Assembly (NCBI GenBank): GCA_023807065.1
Contig: JAJJLU010000818.1
Span: forward strand, 1 to 17,875
From: Isotricha intestinalis
Taxonomy: Eukaryota > Ciliophora > Litostomatea > Vestibuliferida > Isotrichidae
DNA: 17,875 nucleotides
Direction: 5' to 3'
Part shown: one piece after another, positions 16,996 through 17,875 of the stretch
How positions within the stretch are numbered: position 1 is the first letter of the stretch
Layout of the letters: the number at the start of each line of letters is the position of its first letter
The notes under the pieces: model-generated
Databases searched by the model: none
Told to the model about the DNA's origin: nothing
The model's input: only the letters and a program-made list of their open reading frames with translations
Made by a program: the position numbers and the translations under genes

Positions 16996-17855
16996 TCATA
17001 AAGTAAAAACGAATGAATATAATTATCTATTTTTTAAATTATATGAAGTAGTATTAATTTTTGTATTTTTTTAAAAATATATATATGCTTATTAATAAAT
17101 CTTGAAGTGCAATTTTAAAAAGATTTTGAAGAGAATTATTAAATTATTCTTGAAGTAAAAATTTCAAATTTGTATCAAAAATATTTATTTTATTGATTGA
17201 ACTTAGATTTTTTAAGAATTATTTCAAAATATTGTAAAACAAAACATTTTTAATAATGAAAATATTTTATAAAGGTTAATTTATAAAGAATAGATAATAT
17301 TTTTAAATATCTAAAAACTTCAATTAAGGTAAATTTTAATAAGATTCAACAATATAAAAAAATAATGATAAAATAATTAATATTTTATATATTTACAAAA
17401 AATAAATTCTCTTTTATTTTTCTTCTAAAAAATTTTTATTTTTCTTAACCTATTTATCATCTTATAATTTAAAAAATAGTTTCTTTCATTTTTTCATATT
17501 TTACATAATTATAATTGTAAATGATTAAGAAAAAAATTATTTCATTTTAAAATATTGAGTTTTATTAAATTTATATTTCCTAAAACAAAAAAACAGTCTT
17601 TACTCTTGAAAAAGTAAAACCCAATCATCTTTTATTTTATGGAAATTTATTTAAATTTGGTTTAAAAAAATAAAAAATAATAATGTCAGTTTCTTCTCTT
17701 TAAAAGAATCAATAGTATTTGTTTTTAATTTAAAATAATTTTTATTTAAATTTTTTTTTTTCTTTAGTTGTGGAGGAATCCTAATCATATATTTTTTGGA
17801 AATAGAATAAAGGAATTAAAAAAATAAAATATTAATAAATTATCAAATTCAATTG
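16996..17855. other. Right subtelomeric spacer, no convincing gene
   Basis: Some 860 bases with no coding frame that I trust. The longest candidate is a 45-codon frame on the minus strand (17651-17788, starting MIRIPPQLKKKK) across a long homopolymer, probably chance. There are several short imperfect inverted repeats, such as TTTACT/AGTAAA near 17600. It shows no similarity to the left subtelomeric region beyond base composition. Confidence 0.5.
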
Positions 17856-17875
17856 ATTGGGGATTGGGGATTGGG
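17856..17875. repeat. Right telomere, G-rich strand (ATTGGGG)n
   Basis: The window ends in two complete ATTGGGG units and a third lacking its last G. The G-rich strand runs 5' to 3' toward the end, as at a eukaryotic chromosome terminus. G runs of this kind are otherwise almost absent from the window, so the tract is very unlikely to be chance. Confidence 0.9.

Noticed and set aside
17651..17788. 45-codon minus-strand frame close to the right telomere
   Set aside because: It is built around an A/T homopolymer, has no recognisable features, and its length is easily reached by chance.
1..17875. tRNA, rRNA, CRISPR arrays, transposases, or a defence or mobile system
   Set aside because: No GC-richer cloverleaf-sized segment, no spaced direct repeats, and no transposase, integrase or nuclease motif was seen in any gene.

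Overview
The window reads as one complete, very AT-rich eukaryotic minichromosome of about 17.9 kb. The left end opens with C-rich telomere sequence (TCCCCAAT) and the right end closes with the matching G-rich strand, (ATTGGGG)2ATTGGG, both in the orientation expected of true chromosome ends. Nine intact genes without visible introns cover about 68% of the length, and TAA, TAG and TGA all serve as stops. Small telomere-capped macronuclear chromosomes, a standard code, extreme AT content and bacterial-type metabolic genes beside eukaryotic trafficking genes point to a ciliate. The best guess is an anaerobic litostome of the rumen type (Entodinium-like); that placement is inference and needs a database search.

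Layout, left to right: telomere; a short-chain dehydrogenase of the protochlorophyllide-reductase-like type (minus, 349-1224); a bacterial-type ATP-glucokinase (1758-2852); a YfcC-type membrane carrier (3816-5396) between two 963-bp spacers; a cytosolic M1 zinc aminopeptidase (6360-9206); a spacer holding what looks like a frame-broken coding relic (about 9321-9647); the COPII cargo adaptor Sec24 (10206-12644); a small protein with one RanBP2-type zinc finger (12752-13336); an Asn-rich coiled-coil protein of unknown function (13885-15333); the ESCRT-I subunit Vps28 (minus, 15422-16045); a small, very basic orphan (16270-16995); an 860-bp subtelomeric spacer; telomere.

The genes do not form one pathway. 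The left arm is metabolic: hexose phosphorylation, substrate transport, a redox enzyme and peptide trimming. Two of these (glucokinase, carrier) belong to mainly bacterial families and suggest gene acquisition. The right arm is housekeeping membrane traffic (Sec24, Vps28) plus orphans. No defence system, CRISPR array, transposon, tRNA or rRNA was seen.

The most unusual signal is a change of synonymous codon use inside genes. The 5' few hundred bases of several genes prefer A-ending codons and the rest prefers T-ending codons, on both strands. A TTTAAAAGTC-like element upstream of three genes may be a promoter motif.
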